This document shows positions 1 through 9,200 of a stretch of 62,882 nt of DNA, piece after piece (within the stretch, counting starts at the first letter, position 1; the number at the start of each line of letters is the position of its first letter). The notes below the pieces were generated by a model, which was not told the origin of the DNA, made no database searches, and saw only the letters and a list, made by a program, of their open reading frames with translations. Origin of the DNA: Acanthamoeba lenticulata (taxonomy: Eukaryota; Discosea; Longamoebia; Acanthamoebidae); the NCBI GenBank assembly GCA_002179805.1, contig NAVB01000104.1:1-62882 (forward strand). The letters run 5' to 3'. The position numbers were made by a program, and so were the translations under genes.

Positions 1-82
1 TTTGTTTTAATTGTAGATTTTTGTTTAATTGTTTAATATCGATTTGTTTTCCCTCACGGCTTGGGCTGGTCCACAACAACAG

Positions 83-2982
83 ATTCGCGGGTCGGCCAAG
101 CTCGCGCAGACGCTGAAGCTCGATGGCAAGGTGACGAGCCTCGTGCGCGTCAAGAATCATGTGTGGGGCTGCGGCCCGCTGGGCATCTACCTGTGGCACT
201 CCACCGTACTTCTCGCTCTCACTATCATCGCTCCTCATCATCATCATCATCATCATCTTGCTCATGCCCTGCTGTCCTTGTCGCCTTTGGCCGGCACAGA
301 CGCTCAAGTACAGGGGCAAGATCAGCACGGACGAGGCGGAGCTGAGCACCATGATCCAGGTGTCGGCCGGGGCCGTCTGGTGCGTGTCGCCCAGCGAGCC
401 CTCCATCCTCGTGTGGGAGATCACCCGCCGGCCGTCCTTTGTCAACCTCCCGCCCATCTCCCAGGCCGCCATCCCGCACGTCCGCGCCTCGGTACGCCGC
501 GTCCTCATCCTCCTCATCATAACTCGCGCCACGATTGGTCCGTGCTCATCAAGTGTCGACAATAGGAGAAGCCAAGCGGCGGCGAGACGGCCAATCCGAT
601 GCAGCCGCCGCTGGACGGCCCTCGGCTGTCCATGTCCAACGGCAAGCTGCCCATGCGATCTGAAGCTGGCGATGCGATCAGCCCCGAGATGCCCCGGCGA
701 GCCACCGTGGCCGCCGTCGAGGCCGCGCGGCTGGTGGTCCGCCCCGCGCGGGCACCTACCGTCAAGTTCTCCATCCGCGACGACGGCCCGGCGCAGCAGC
801 GGGAGAGCGCCACCACCACGTTCGTGCCCACGCCCGTCAAGCGCCCGCTTCTGCTGGCCGAGCGGGACCGCGAACGAGACCGGGACCGGGACCGGGACCG
901 CGAGCGGGTGGACCGCGTCGAGCTCAATGGCAGCTCGCGGCAGTTGTTCCCTTCGCATCAGGTGGTCCACCCGAACGGCAGCGGCACGGCCGGGAGCGGG
1001 TCAGCCGGGGGCGTGCCCACGCGCGGCTCTCGCACGCCACGCGCAGGCGGCGGAACGTCTTCACCGTTGTCGGGATCGCCGCGCGGTGACTTGGCGCAGC
1101 CCGTCGAGGTCGAGCCGAGCGCCCTCGCCTTGGTGGCGGACCACCACCCCGCGCCAGAGGAGCTCGAGCCTCCCGTCGCGGCGGCGACGACTCGCGACGC
1201 ACGGGCGCCCAGCGCGGAAGCCAACGTTTCTGACACGGCGATGGTCGAGGGCAAGGCCCGTAAGGCCTGGAGCGAGGACAGCTTCTCGGCCGACCTCCAG
1301 CGCTCGGCCCGGATGGAGGACCCGACGATCGGGCCCGACCCCGTCCGGCGCCGGAGCACGGACGTGTCGGCCCGGTGGGAGCGCGCCAAAGCCTCGCCCC
1401 GGCGCGAGGGCTCGGCCTCCTCGGCGCCCGCCTCGGCCCTGAGCTGGGTGGCCTCTGTGCCGCAGGAGCGACAGCTCCACTCGCCCCGGCACTCGCCCGG
1501 CCACTCGCCCCGACAGCTCGGCCCGCTGGCCGCGGGCGGCCTCAACACCAACACCGGCAACGACGGCGATGAGACCATGAACGGGCGCAGCGCGACGGGG
1601 CCACCGCCGACCGTTCGCCAGGCGCTGCTCTCGCGCAACCGCTGCGCGACGCAGCCGGCGCTCCCCGCGGATCTGCTGCTGGTGAGCGCCACGGCCGATG
1701 TGCGGTCGGCCGCGGCGCGCAACGGCGACGGCACGCAGAGCCCCGTGATGCGCGCGAGCACCGAGATGGCCGCCGTGGACGAGACGGGAGCACATGGGCG
1801 CACATGGGCGTCCGTGCCCCAACAACAACAGCAGCAGCCGCGGCGGCACTCCAATCCCAACAACCACAGCCAATGGGCGCTCTCGTCCGGGCCGGTCGGC
1901 CCCGAGGCTGCAGCTTCGGCAGAGGTGCGCCAGTCGACTTCGCCAGAGGCGTTGGCAAAGGAGCTGGCCGCCTGCCTGGCGGCGGATGGCGGAGGCGGCC
2001 ACAACGGCGTGGCTGACGACGCGCAGGCCCGGGCTGGGAAGAAAACAAAGAAAAAGAAGGAGAAGGAGAAGAAGATGAAATTCAAGACGCCGCGCCAACA
2101 CCGCGAAGACAACAGCAACAACAACGAGGGCGACGACGACGTACCGGCGCCGGCTGTGACGCCGCGAAAGAGCAGCAAGGAGAAGCCGCTGCCTCAGCGC
2201 AGGGCTGGGGACAGCGAGCCCGACGATGAGGCTGTCGTAGGCGCGGCCCCGGCCCGAAGCCGCGCGCCGTTTGGTGTCATCAAGCGGAAGATCTCGAGGG
2301 ACAAGGACCGCATCCCGCTGCCATCGTCGCAACAACAACAGCAACAGCAACAGCAACTGCAGCAGCAGCAGGACGAGGCGAGCGAGGCCTCTACCGAAGA
2401 CGAGTCCACCACGCCTCGCGGCGGCACGAGCTCGTCCAAGATCAAGCGCAAGGCCACGCTCGGGAGCCCACGCAGCTCGACCAGCCCGCGCAACTACTCC
2501 TCCTTGTCCTCGATGTTGAGAACGACCACGACAACACAGCTGCAGGAAGAAGAAGACATGCTCGTGCTCGTGCGCTGCTTGCAGCTGCCCGAGTGGGGCG
2601 AAGACTTCTCCGAGCTGGTCCTTGCGCGCGACCTCCGCACCATGGACGCCCTGCGCGAGGCGCTCGCGGCAGAGTTCGGGGTACGTCGAGGAAGATTGCT
2701 TGGTGGTGGTTTGGCCACTCCGTAGTAGGTGACTCACAGCCTGTTGTTAACGAACAACAGGTGGCCAAGGAGTCGATCGAGAGGGTGCGCAAGCTGCCCA
2801 ACATCGTCCTGTGCCGGGACCAACACGTCCTGCGGCTCCGCGGCAGGGAGCAGCTCGAAGTGCACCTCAAGCCGGACACGCCCAGGCAGCTGCCCAACAA
2901 CAGTCCGCCACCAAGCCAAGAGCAATCACCCCTGACTGAACAGGTGGCGGAGCAGCTTGCTAGCAGCGTGCCCCAGCCCTAG
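83..2982 (+). CDS. Large low-complexity protein, 5' end outside window; C-terminal ANKRD40-like ubiquitin-fold domain
   Basis: The exons that join in frame are 83-205, 300-491, 566-2680 and 2761-2982 (all phase 0, GT-AG). They give about 883 visible residues, and an acceptor at 81-82 shows the gene continues upstream of the window. The first ~100 residues have a repeat feel typical of a WD/beta-propeller (VWGCGPLGIYLW, then VWCVSPSEPSILVWE). A ~600-residue disordered region follows, rich in Ser, Pro, Arg and Gln, with Lys-rich and polyQ (about 2328-2372) tracts. The last ~80 ordered residues (MLVLVRCLQLPEWGEDF ... RKLPNIVLCRDQHVLRLR) resemble the C-terminal domain of animal ANKRD40, whose RKLPNT/LLRKDKDVARL core is comparable. 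That family match is from memory. The function is unknown; a signalling scaffold is a guess. Because of high GC, long open antisense frames overlap it and are shadows. Confidence 0.7.
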
Positions 2983-3256
2983 GGGCCGTCGACACCAATT
3001 TTGACCTTCGCGAGACCGAGCTTGTGGTTGTTTGTCGTATGTATCATTTTTTATCCGCGTTCCACCGAAGGGGTTCGTAAAATCTTAGCTCTTGCCCTTC
3101 GGCGAAACCTGCGAGTTCGTACCGAAAATTCGCATACTTTTCGGCCCTCCTTCCACTGGGCAAGGGCTTGGAGCTGACGCCGAAGCTTCGTCTTCTGCAA
3201 CTCCCACCATCAACCAGTAACCACTTCTACTTGAAGCAAGAACAACCTCCTTCAAC

Positions 3257-3811
3257 ATGACCGACACTCCCTTGGGCACGCCTTCCACGCATCAATACGA
3301 ACAGGGCCTCCACGTCCTGCGCCAGCTCGAGAAAGAGCTGCGTCATGGCCACAACCGCGACAAGGTCATCGAGCTCACCAACGCCTACTACACCCTCATA
3401 CCGCATGCCTTCGGCCATGGGCGTCAACGCCCCCCGCTGCTGGACTCGGACGCGGCTGTGCAAGAGGAGATGCAACGTGTAGAGGACCACCTGCTCCAGG
3501 GCCACAAGGCTCTTAGTGGCGACGACAACGTTCAACCCGCCCCCTGCGTGTGGCAATACGACTCCAAGCACGGCTGGTTCGACTTTGGCCTCGAAGCCTC
3601 GCAGCGGCTCGAGGACGCTTGGCGCGCCTGGCGGGCCGACCCCAACGACTTCAGGTTCCACCAGGCAGAGGTGGTCAGCGGGTCTGATGGTTGGCGCTAC
3701 AGCGTCAACTTCGACCAAATGACGCAGACCAACCTTGATCACGAGCGGCACCGCGTTCGCAACGTTCGTCGCGTACCAGCCTCCATGTCGCGCCGCGCTT
3801 CTGGTCAATAA
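3257..3811 (+). CDS. PARP regulatory-domain-like plus WWE domain protein, no catalytic domain
   Basis: This is an intronless 184-residue ORF. Residues ~15-85 resemble the helical regulatory domain of poly(ADP-ribose) polymerases, including the hallmark TNAYYTLIPHAFG (residues 41-53) followed by PPLLDS. Residues ~97-172 are a WWE domain, starting WQYDSKHGWFDF and ending with the signature NFDQMTQTNLDHERHRVR. WWE domains bind iso-ADP-ribose/ADP-ribose in ubiquitin ligases and PARPs. The ADP-ribosyltransferase fold that normally follows the regulatory helices is absent: the protein stops after PASMSRRASGQ. It has no signal peptide or membrane segment. The stop codon lies inside an AATAAA-like box (3807-3812), so the 3' UTR may be very short. 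It could be a PARP-derived adaptor, a decayed paralogue, or one half of a split system. Domain calls are confident; the role is unknown. Confidence 0.82.
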   Translation: MTDTPLGTPSTHQYEQGLHVLRQLEKELRHGHNRDKVIELTNAYYTLIPHAFGHGRQRPPLLDSDAAVQEEMQRVEDHLLQGHKALSGDDNVQPAPCVWQYDSKHGWFDFGLEASQRLEDAWRAWRADPNDFRFHQAEVVSGSDGWRYSVNFDQMTQTNLDHERHRVRNVRRVPASMSRRASGQ

Positions 3812-3813
3812 AG
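3806..3813 (+). promoter_or_regulatory. AATAAA polyadenylation-type signal overlapping the stop codon
   Basis: The stop TAA of the WWE gene is embedded in the sequence tcaataaag, so the signal begins inside the last sense codon. If it is used, the 3' UTR is only about 15-30 nt. Confidence 0.45.
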
Positions 3814-3923
3814 ACTTGTTGTGCGCTACTTACTTGTTTGAAGAAGTGCTGTTTTTACTTCATGTAGGCTTGTTGTAGTAGTTGTGTACACGGACCGAGG
3901 GAAACAAGGGACCACCAACCAGA

Positions 3924-5147
3924 TCAGGAGAGGCCAAGCTTCTTGCGGCGGAGGATCTCTGCGTTGATCTTCTGCTCGGCCTCGTACTTGGCCACCATGA
4001 ACTTCTTGTACTCGTCGATCTCCTCCGGCGAGCAGGGCGGACCCTTCGTCCACTTGGGGGCCATCTTCATCACCTCGTCAATGCTACTCACGCTCTCGAG
4101 GTTGTCCCAAGGGTCGCCACCGCCGCCGCTGGGCTTGGCCGCCGCCGCCGCCGCAGGCGCGGGCGCCGCCGCAGACGCCGATGGCGAAGAAGGCGATGCC
4201 GGCGAAGTGGGCGAAGCCACGGCCGGCGAACCAGTTGGTCGTCTGATGATGTAGCCCGAGAGGTCAGGCGCTGGCTTGGGCGTGCTGTCGCTGATGCTGA
4301 AGCCCGTTGGAGCGTCGCGGTTGCGCGGGTTGTCGATCTCAAAGTCGGCGTAGGTGATCGCCCGCGCATGGGCCGGGGCTTGTGTCGAGGCGGCGGCAAC
4401 GCCTGGCGAGGCCGGTGCGCCGCCGGCCACCACGCCCGGCTGTCCGATGGCAGTCGCGGCATAGGCGGCGCCCGGCATGAGCCCTGGCGACGGCTGCTGG
4501 TTCACTGTACACTCGTGTATGAGACATGCAGTGGCGATGAGAAGGAACTAGAGAGGGGAGTACGAACCTCCACTAAGGGAGATGGAGTTGAGGAGAGAGT
4601 CAAGGTCGGCCCGCGAGCGGATGGTTTGCGTGACGGACGGGTCCGGCACGTTCCAGGCCGGCTCTTGCAGAGGAATCTGACAAGAGAGAGCACGTGGAAG
4701 GATGAGCTTCATAGAGAACGCACCAAGGTTGGAGGGCATGTACAGGTGGCTCATAGTTGAGCTGCTGCAGGGCGCCTTCGAGGAAGAGCAACGCATTCGA
4801 TAGATTCTCAGCCTGCAGGGTACCGCTCAAGCCCAGCGTGGTGAGGCTAGGTTGCCCAGAAGGGGGAAGGTGAAGAATTCAGGCACCTGTGTGAGGCGAA
4901 TCATAATCTGTTGGGCTTGTGCAGCGGTAGCGGGGGGCTTCTTTTTTTGTGGTAAGCTTACGTCAAGCAGAGTCGCGATTCGGTTGAGAACCTCCTCGCT
5001 GTTGCGGAGAGGAACCTCCAGCTTCTGTAATGTGATTGACATGATCTGTCGGTCAAGGCGAGGTTAGCGTCTATGTCATGTACACCCATTATCCATTGCC
5101 CGGCACACCTGGTTATACTTCTCCTGCACATTGTTTGGGTCCCCCAT
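3924..5147 (-). CDS. Unrecognised 300-residue protein with helical N-terminus and Ala/Pro-rich middle
   Basis: Six exons close in frame on the minus strand: 5147-5109, 5045-4962, 4907-4887, 4812-4744, 4676-4568 and 4504-3924. The product has 300 residues and starts MGDPNNVQEKYNQIMSITL. The first ~70 residues are strongly helical with heptad-like leucines (LQKLEVPLRNSEEVLNRI ... NALLFLEGALQQLNYEPP). Next come a short motif around PAWNVPDPSVTQTIRSRADLD, an Ala/Pro/Ser-rich linker, and a charged C-terminal segment ending EAEQKINAEILRRKKLGLS. The third exon is only 21 nt. I do not recognise the family. A helical subunit of a larger complex (for example Mediator-like) would fit the architecture, but no signature supports it. 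There is no signal peptide or membrane segment. Confidence 0.7.
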
Positions 5148-5234
5148 CTTCTCTTCGTCTCCTGTTATTGCAGTTGTTCAGATTAATTTCTTTTTACGTT
5201 TTCCTTAGCCATGGCCAAAGAAAAATAATTACAT

Positions 5235-6788
5235 TTATATTGTACGCACAATCGTGCTGTTGACCGACAGGGCGTAGGCCACGACATCGACCGTCTGGTC
5301 GATGGAAAAGGCCATCAGCATTTTTGAGGTGTCGACAGTCGGGGCGAGCAGGCCGTGGTACTCGAAGCCGAGCTTGCCAGCCAGGTCCGCGTAGCATGCG
5401 TTGATGTAGCCCTTGCCCCAGACCTCCACCACCTTGAGGTCGTCGGCGCCGACGATGATGTTGCTGAAGCCAGCTCCGTGGGGCCCGACCACGAGCTTGG
5501 CTCGACGGAACAGGTCCATCTGGTCGGCCGGGGGCATCTTCTCTGCGCCAAACTCGACGATGGCCTCGCCGGGCAGCCGAGAACGCAGGGCGGCCACGAA
5601 CAGGTCATGATTGACGACGCTCCGCCGGCTGCCCGGCATCCGCTTGATCACCACGATCGGCCGCGGCTCGTCCTTGCTCAGGCCCTGAGCTCGAGACTGG
5701 TCTTCTAGCGCACGCCGCACGAGCGCGCGCCACCGGCGCAGGGGCAGCGCGTTGGGCATGCCGCACTGGCTCGTGGGCGGGAGCAGCACGCGCGTAGGCG
5801 CGTCGACTTGGACGCACTCGTTGGGGTGAACGAACAGGACGTTCTCCGGCCGCACGCCAACGAGGCGCAGCAGGTAGAGTACGGGGGCCGGTACGCCAGC
5901 CAGGAGCAGCACCGTCGCGTTCTCGGCGACTACGCGCGTCTTGAGGAAGGGCGCCAGGCGGGGCAGGTCCTCGATCATGCTGTGGTAATACTCGGCGCCC
6001 CAGGGCTGCAGCGCCACGAAGAGGGAAGCACCCTCTTCTGACTGCCCAGCTCGGCGGGCGTGGAGCCGCCGCTCGCAGCCGACGTCACTCCACGAGGGAA
6101 AGGGCTGGCCCTCGTGAGGGAAGAGCTCCTGCTGCCCGCAGACCGGAGGCTGCAGGGCCCACACGACCTTGGCGTCCTGGCGGTAGACGACGCCCGTGGA
6201 CTCCACGATGAGATCGCCGCCGAGTTCCAGCAGGTAAGGCCGCTGCATGAGCTCCTCGCGCCACTCGTCCTTGTCCTTGTCCTTGTCCTCTTCCTTGTTC
6301 TCGATTCCGTACCGCGGGAGATGCTCCTGCCGGCCGTGGCTGAAGCGCAGCAGCTCGGCCTCGGGCCCCTGAAGCCCTGCCTGGGCCTGCTCGTCGAGCG
6401 TGAGCCAGAGGCGGCTGCGCCTCACTTGTGCAGAGACCCACTCCAAGGCCCACGGCTCGTGCCCCGTCGAGGTGTCATTGGGAGACCTGTTGTCGCAAAG
6501 CAAGTCGAGGACCATCCGAAACGGGACGTCCTCTGCGGGCTTCTGCTGCGGGCGGTCTCGCAACCAGGCGTAAGGGTTGGCGATGAAGTGGAGGAACGTG
6601 GTGAGCTTCCGCGTGCGGATCGTCGGGAGGAAGAGGGAGTAGCCGGCCACGGGTGTGGAGGGCCCAAGAGGTTGAAGAGCGAAAAAGCCAGCCCGGAGAT
6701 CGTCTGTCTCGCCCGGCCTGTAGATCATGACCCACAGCATCGTGGCGCTGAGCGCGAGCACGAGCAGGAGCAAAGGTACCCTCTTCAT
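5235..6788 (-). CDS. GT61-family (DUF563) glycosyltransferase, type II membrane protein
   Basis: This is a single-exon 517-residue protein. Residues ~4-22 form one hydrophobic segment after MKR, typical of a Golgi/ER type II signal anchor. The luminal part carries the DUF563/GT61 pattern (EOGT, POMGNT2 and plant xylosyltransferase family). The elements are a YHSMIEDLPRLAPFL motif, an LLL-rich segment, VVIKRMPGSRR (nucleotide-binding region, compare the R-rich loop of the family), and the diagnostic RRAKLVVGPHGAGFSNIIV near residue ~430, then DLKVVEVW. The family transfers GlcNAc, xylose or arabinose to protein or glycan acceptors; the substrate here cannot be read from sequence. The ~387 bp upstream is shared with the divergently oriented gene starting at ~7177. 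A Lys/Asp-rich stretch sits in a surface loop (about 6265-6300). Confidence 0.85.
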   Translation of the reverse strand: MKRVPLLLLVLALSATMLWVMIYRPGETDDLRAGFFALQPLGPSTPVAGYSLFLPTIRTRKLTTFLHFIANPYAWLRDRPQQKPAEDVPFRMVLDLLCDNRSPNDTSTGHEPWALEWVSAQVRRSRLWLTLDEQAQAGLQGPEAELLRFSHGRQEHLPRYGIENKEEDKDKDKDEWREELMQRPYLLELGGDLIVESTGVVYRQDAKVVWALQPPVCGQQELFPHEGQPFPSWSDVGCERRLHARRAGQSEEGASLFVALQPWGAEYYHSMIEDLPRLAPFLKTRVVAENATVLLLAGVPAPVLYLLRLVGVRPENVLFVHPNECVQVDAPTRVLLPPTSQCGMPNALPLRRWRALVRRALEDQSRAQGLSKDEPRPIVVIKRMPGSRRSVVNHDLFVAALRSRLPGEAIVEFGAEKMPPADQMDLFRRAKLVVGPHGAGFSNIIVGADDLKVVEVWGKGYINACYADLAGKLGFEYHGLLAPTVDTSKMLMAFSIDQTVDVVAYALSVNSTIVRTI

Positions 6789-7176
6789 GCTTAGTGAAGA
6801 GGACCCGCAAAAGAGAGACAGGAGAAAAAAAGGTGTTGCTGTGGAGACTGCATTGATTTATGATAACGCTGTCGACCTTTGTTTGCGGAGCTCCCAAGCT
6901 ACGGCACGTGCAGTGGGCCATAAAGTCAAAAAATGACCAATGCCCATGAAGTTAACATACGGGCTTGTGTTGGGCTGAACATGACGAAGGAGATGAGTCT
7001 GGTAGCTTTGCGCAACGAAATGAACGTGTTGATCAATGCCCGAGACAAGGCGGGCACTGGCGTTTGCAGGCGGCTTCTTAAGGTGGCGCCTTTTGCCGGC
7101 GTTTCGAGAACGAAGTGGTGGACGCTACGCGTAGCCTTCTCGCTCTACACTCTCCGCCAACATCAGACCTAGTAGC
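6789..7176. other. Intergenic region between divergent genes
   Basis: About 390 bp separate the start codons of the GT61 gene (minus) and the Ser/Pro-rich gene (plus), so it should hold both promoters. No convincing TATA or other motif was picked out, and no ORF with domain content is present. Confidence 0.4.
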
Positions 7177-8980
7177 ATGGATGTCCCCTTCAAAGCAAGA
7201 CCTGGCCCCTTGTTTGCGTCTCCTGTCCCCTCTCCTGCTCCTCCGCAAGATGAGGTGCGGTCCCACCTACACTCCGCAAGCTCTACGAAGGATTAACAGA
7301 TTGTGGTGTAGAACGAAACAAACCACGCAGGAGGGTCTTCTTCACCTCTTGTTCCTCTCAGTACGCCCTTCAAGGTTCCTTCGCGTCGCCTTCTGGCCGA
7401 ATCCAGTGAAGAAGCCGCTCCCGGTCGAAAGCCTATGTCCTTCTCCCTTCCTCGACGCACGCCTTTGAGCGACGACACGCCGAGCCATGTACTGCCGCTA
7501 CCAGCGAAGCGCCACAAGACTTCTTCCAACGAAGAAGTGGATTCTCCGAGCCCAGCTACCTTGCCAGCTTCTTCCGCGGCTGAGCAAGTCCCACCGGCTG
7601 ACGCAAGCACAAGTGCTGATGGTCCTTCTCCTAATGATCCTCCTCGTCAAGCAAGCAATCTTGGAAAGAGGCAACGTGATGAAGAACAGCCTCGCTGGTA
7701 CATCCCCAAGCCGATTATCACTCCTCTCTCTCTCTCTGCTTCTTGTAGCTCTCTATTTACGCTGTTAGGCAGGCTACGCGAAGCAGGCGAAGCCTTCGGC
7801 TCCAAGACACCTGCTGCTCGCCCAACCCTCGAGCATAAGCCCCTGGTAAAGTCTGCTGTAGCGAGTCAATCTTCATCCAAATCCTTCCTGACGGCTGTTG
7901 GGAGGTACGCCTCAACCAGCGGTCTCATCGTTCGCTTCGCGCTTTCTCAGCCGTGCTTTCTAACAGGAATCCCGAGTCCTCCACCGCAAGCAAGCCACCT
8001 TCTTTGTCCCTTTCCTTTACCCCGTTGGTGAAGTCTGGTTCCAGCTTCTCGCCGAAACCTGCACCATTCAGCACGACGCAGCCTTTAAACCCGCCCAAGC
8101 CGACTACGAATGCCTTTAGTCTCCAGCAGCCAACTATCTCTCGACCGGCTTCAGCTCCACTTCCCTCTCCTGAGAAGAAACAGTTGGCAAGTTCTCCTTT
8201 GTTTGGTACGCCAGCCTCGTATTACTGGGACTGCTCGGTACTGTATCTCATCGCACTGACTTGATGTAGCCTCACTTCCCCCGTTGGTGAATGACGAGAG
8301 TGATTCGACTTGCACGAGGACAGTGCAGCCATCGCCCGTATCCAAGTTGAGCAGCGTCACCCCTTCGTCCAAGGCCCCGTCACCCACCCCTGCCCTCCGC
8401 TTCTCTCCGAAGCCAGCGAACCCAAAGCCGTTCCTGCCCTCTCCCTCCCCCGAACGCAGCAGCTACTCGCCGAAGGAGATCTTCATGGCCTCACCGACTC
8501 CGAAGAGCGCCGTCGGCATCGATTTCTTTCCGCGTGCTATCCCCGCCAAGAGCAGCAGCTTTGAGCCCTCGCCTTCGCCCTCGCCCTTCCTGAGGCTGCC
8601 CGGGTCTGATCCTCTGCTTGCTGGAATGGTATGATTTCCACAACGCCGCTCATGTTTCTCTGTTACATCTCATTCCTTTCACGACGCAGAGTGCCACCCG
8701 AAACCTGCCCGACATGCGCCATGTTGAGGAGCTCGAGACGACATTCTTGAACAAGGCCCAAGAGTTCTCCAAGCGCTTGGAAGACATGAACGAGGGCCTG
8801 GCTGACGCCGCCGAGAAGCTCAAGGAGCAGGCCATTCGCCTCTTCGTGCTCAACAACGAGGCGCTCTTCCTCAACTCGCCTGCTCTCTCCGACCGCGTGT
8901 CCGACCTTCGTGGACAGCTCAAGGCCCTCCACATCGACGTAAGCGGCCTCGCCCTCGGCCCTCCCGAGAAGGAGGAGTAG
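7177..8980 (+). CDS. Ser/Pro-rich protein with C-terminal coiled coil (function unknown)
   Basis: The well-supported exons are a long one ending at 7904, then 7967-8205, 8270-8628 and 8690-8980. They join in frame to a stop at 8980. The first three coding blocks are low-complexity, rich in Ser, Pro, Lys and Thr, with recurrent short motifs of the type SPLF, TPLV and SPKPA, reminiscent of nucleoporin-like or CDK-substrate linkers. The last exon encodes ~96 residues of amphipathic helix (HVEELETTFLNKAQEFSKR ... NNEALFLNSPALSDRV) that should form a coiled coil. The likely start is ATG ~7177 (MDVPFKARPGPLFASP), but I could not find a first splice junction that keeps frame with the downstream block entering near 7345. 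A further small intron (about 7699-7749, ending cttcttgtag) is possible. The 5' structure is therefore unresolved. Confidence 0.6.
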
Positions 8981-9200
8981 CCTTCCATCGGTTCCCTCCC
9001 CCGTCTCTTCTCTCCGCGCTATCTCGAAGATGAGGCTGTTCGTTGCTCTTTTATTGGAAGAATAAAATGAGGCCATTGCAGCGGCGTGTGTGGCGGCTTC
9101 TCAGCACTTGAGAGGATGACACGCCCCATGTTGTGATGATGTTGACGACGTGATGGCGGAGATGACCTGGCTTCAGAACTAACGGGGCTCTCATTCGCGA
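8981..9200. other. Convergent 3' region
   Basis: This ~220 bp gap lies between two genes that converge. An AATAAA at about 9061-9066 fits the plus-strand gene ending at 8980. Nothing else was recognised. Confidence 0.4.

Noticed and set aside
29..565. ORF with a seven-His run near the window start
   Set aside because: The CAT repeats fall inside a GT-AG intron (206-299) of the gene read in another frame; no domain in this frame.
958..2737. Long minus-strand ORFs opposite the first gene
   Set aside because: Arg/Leu-rich antisense frames typical of GC-rich coding DNA; no domains, and the plus strand has coherent splicing.
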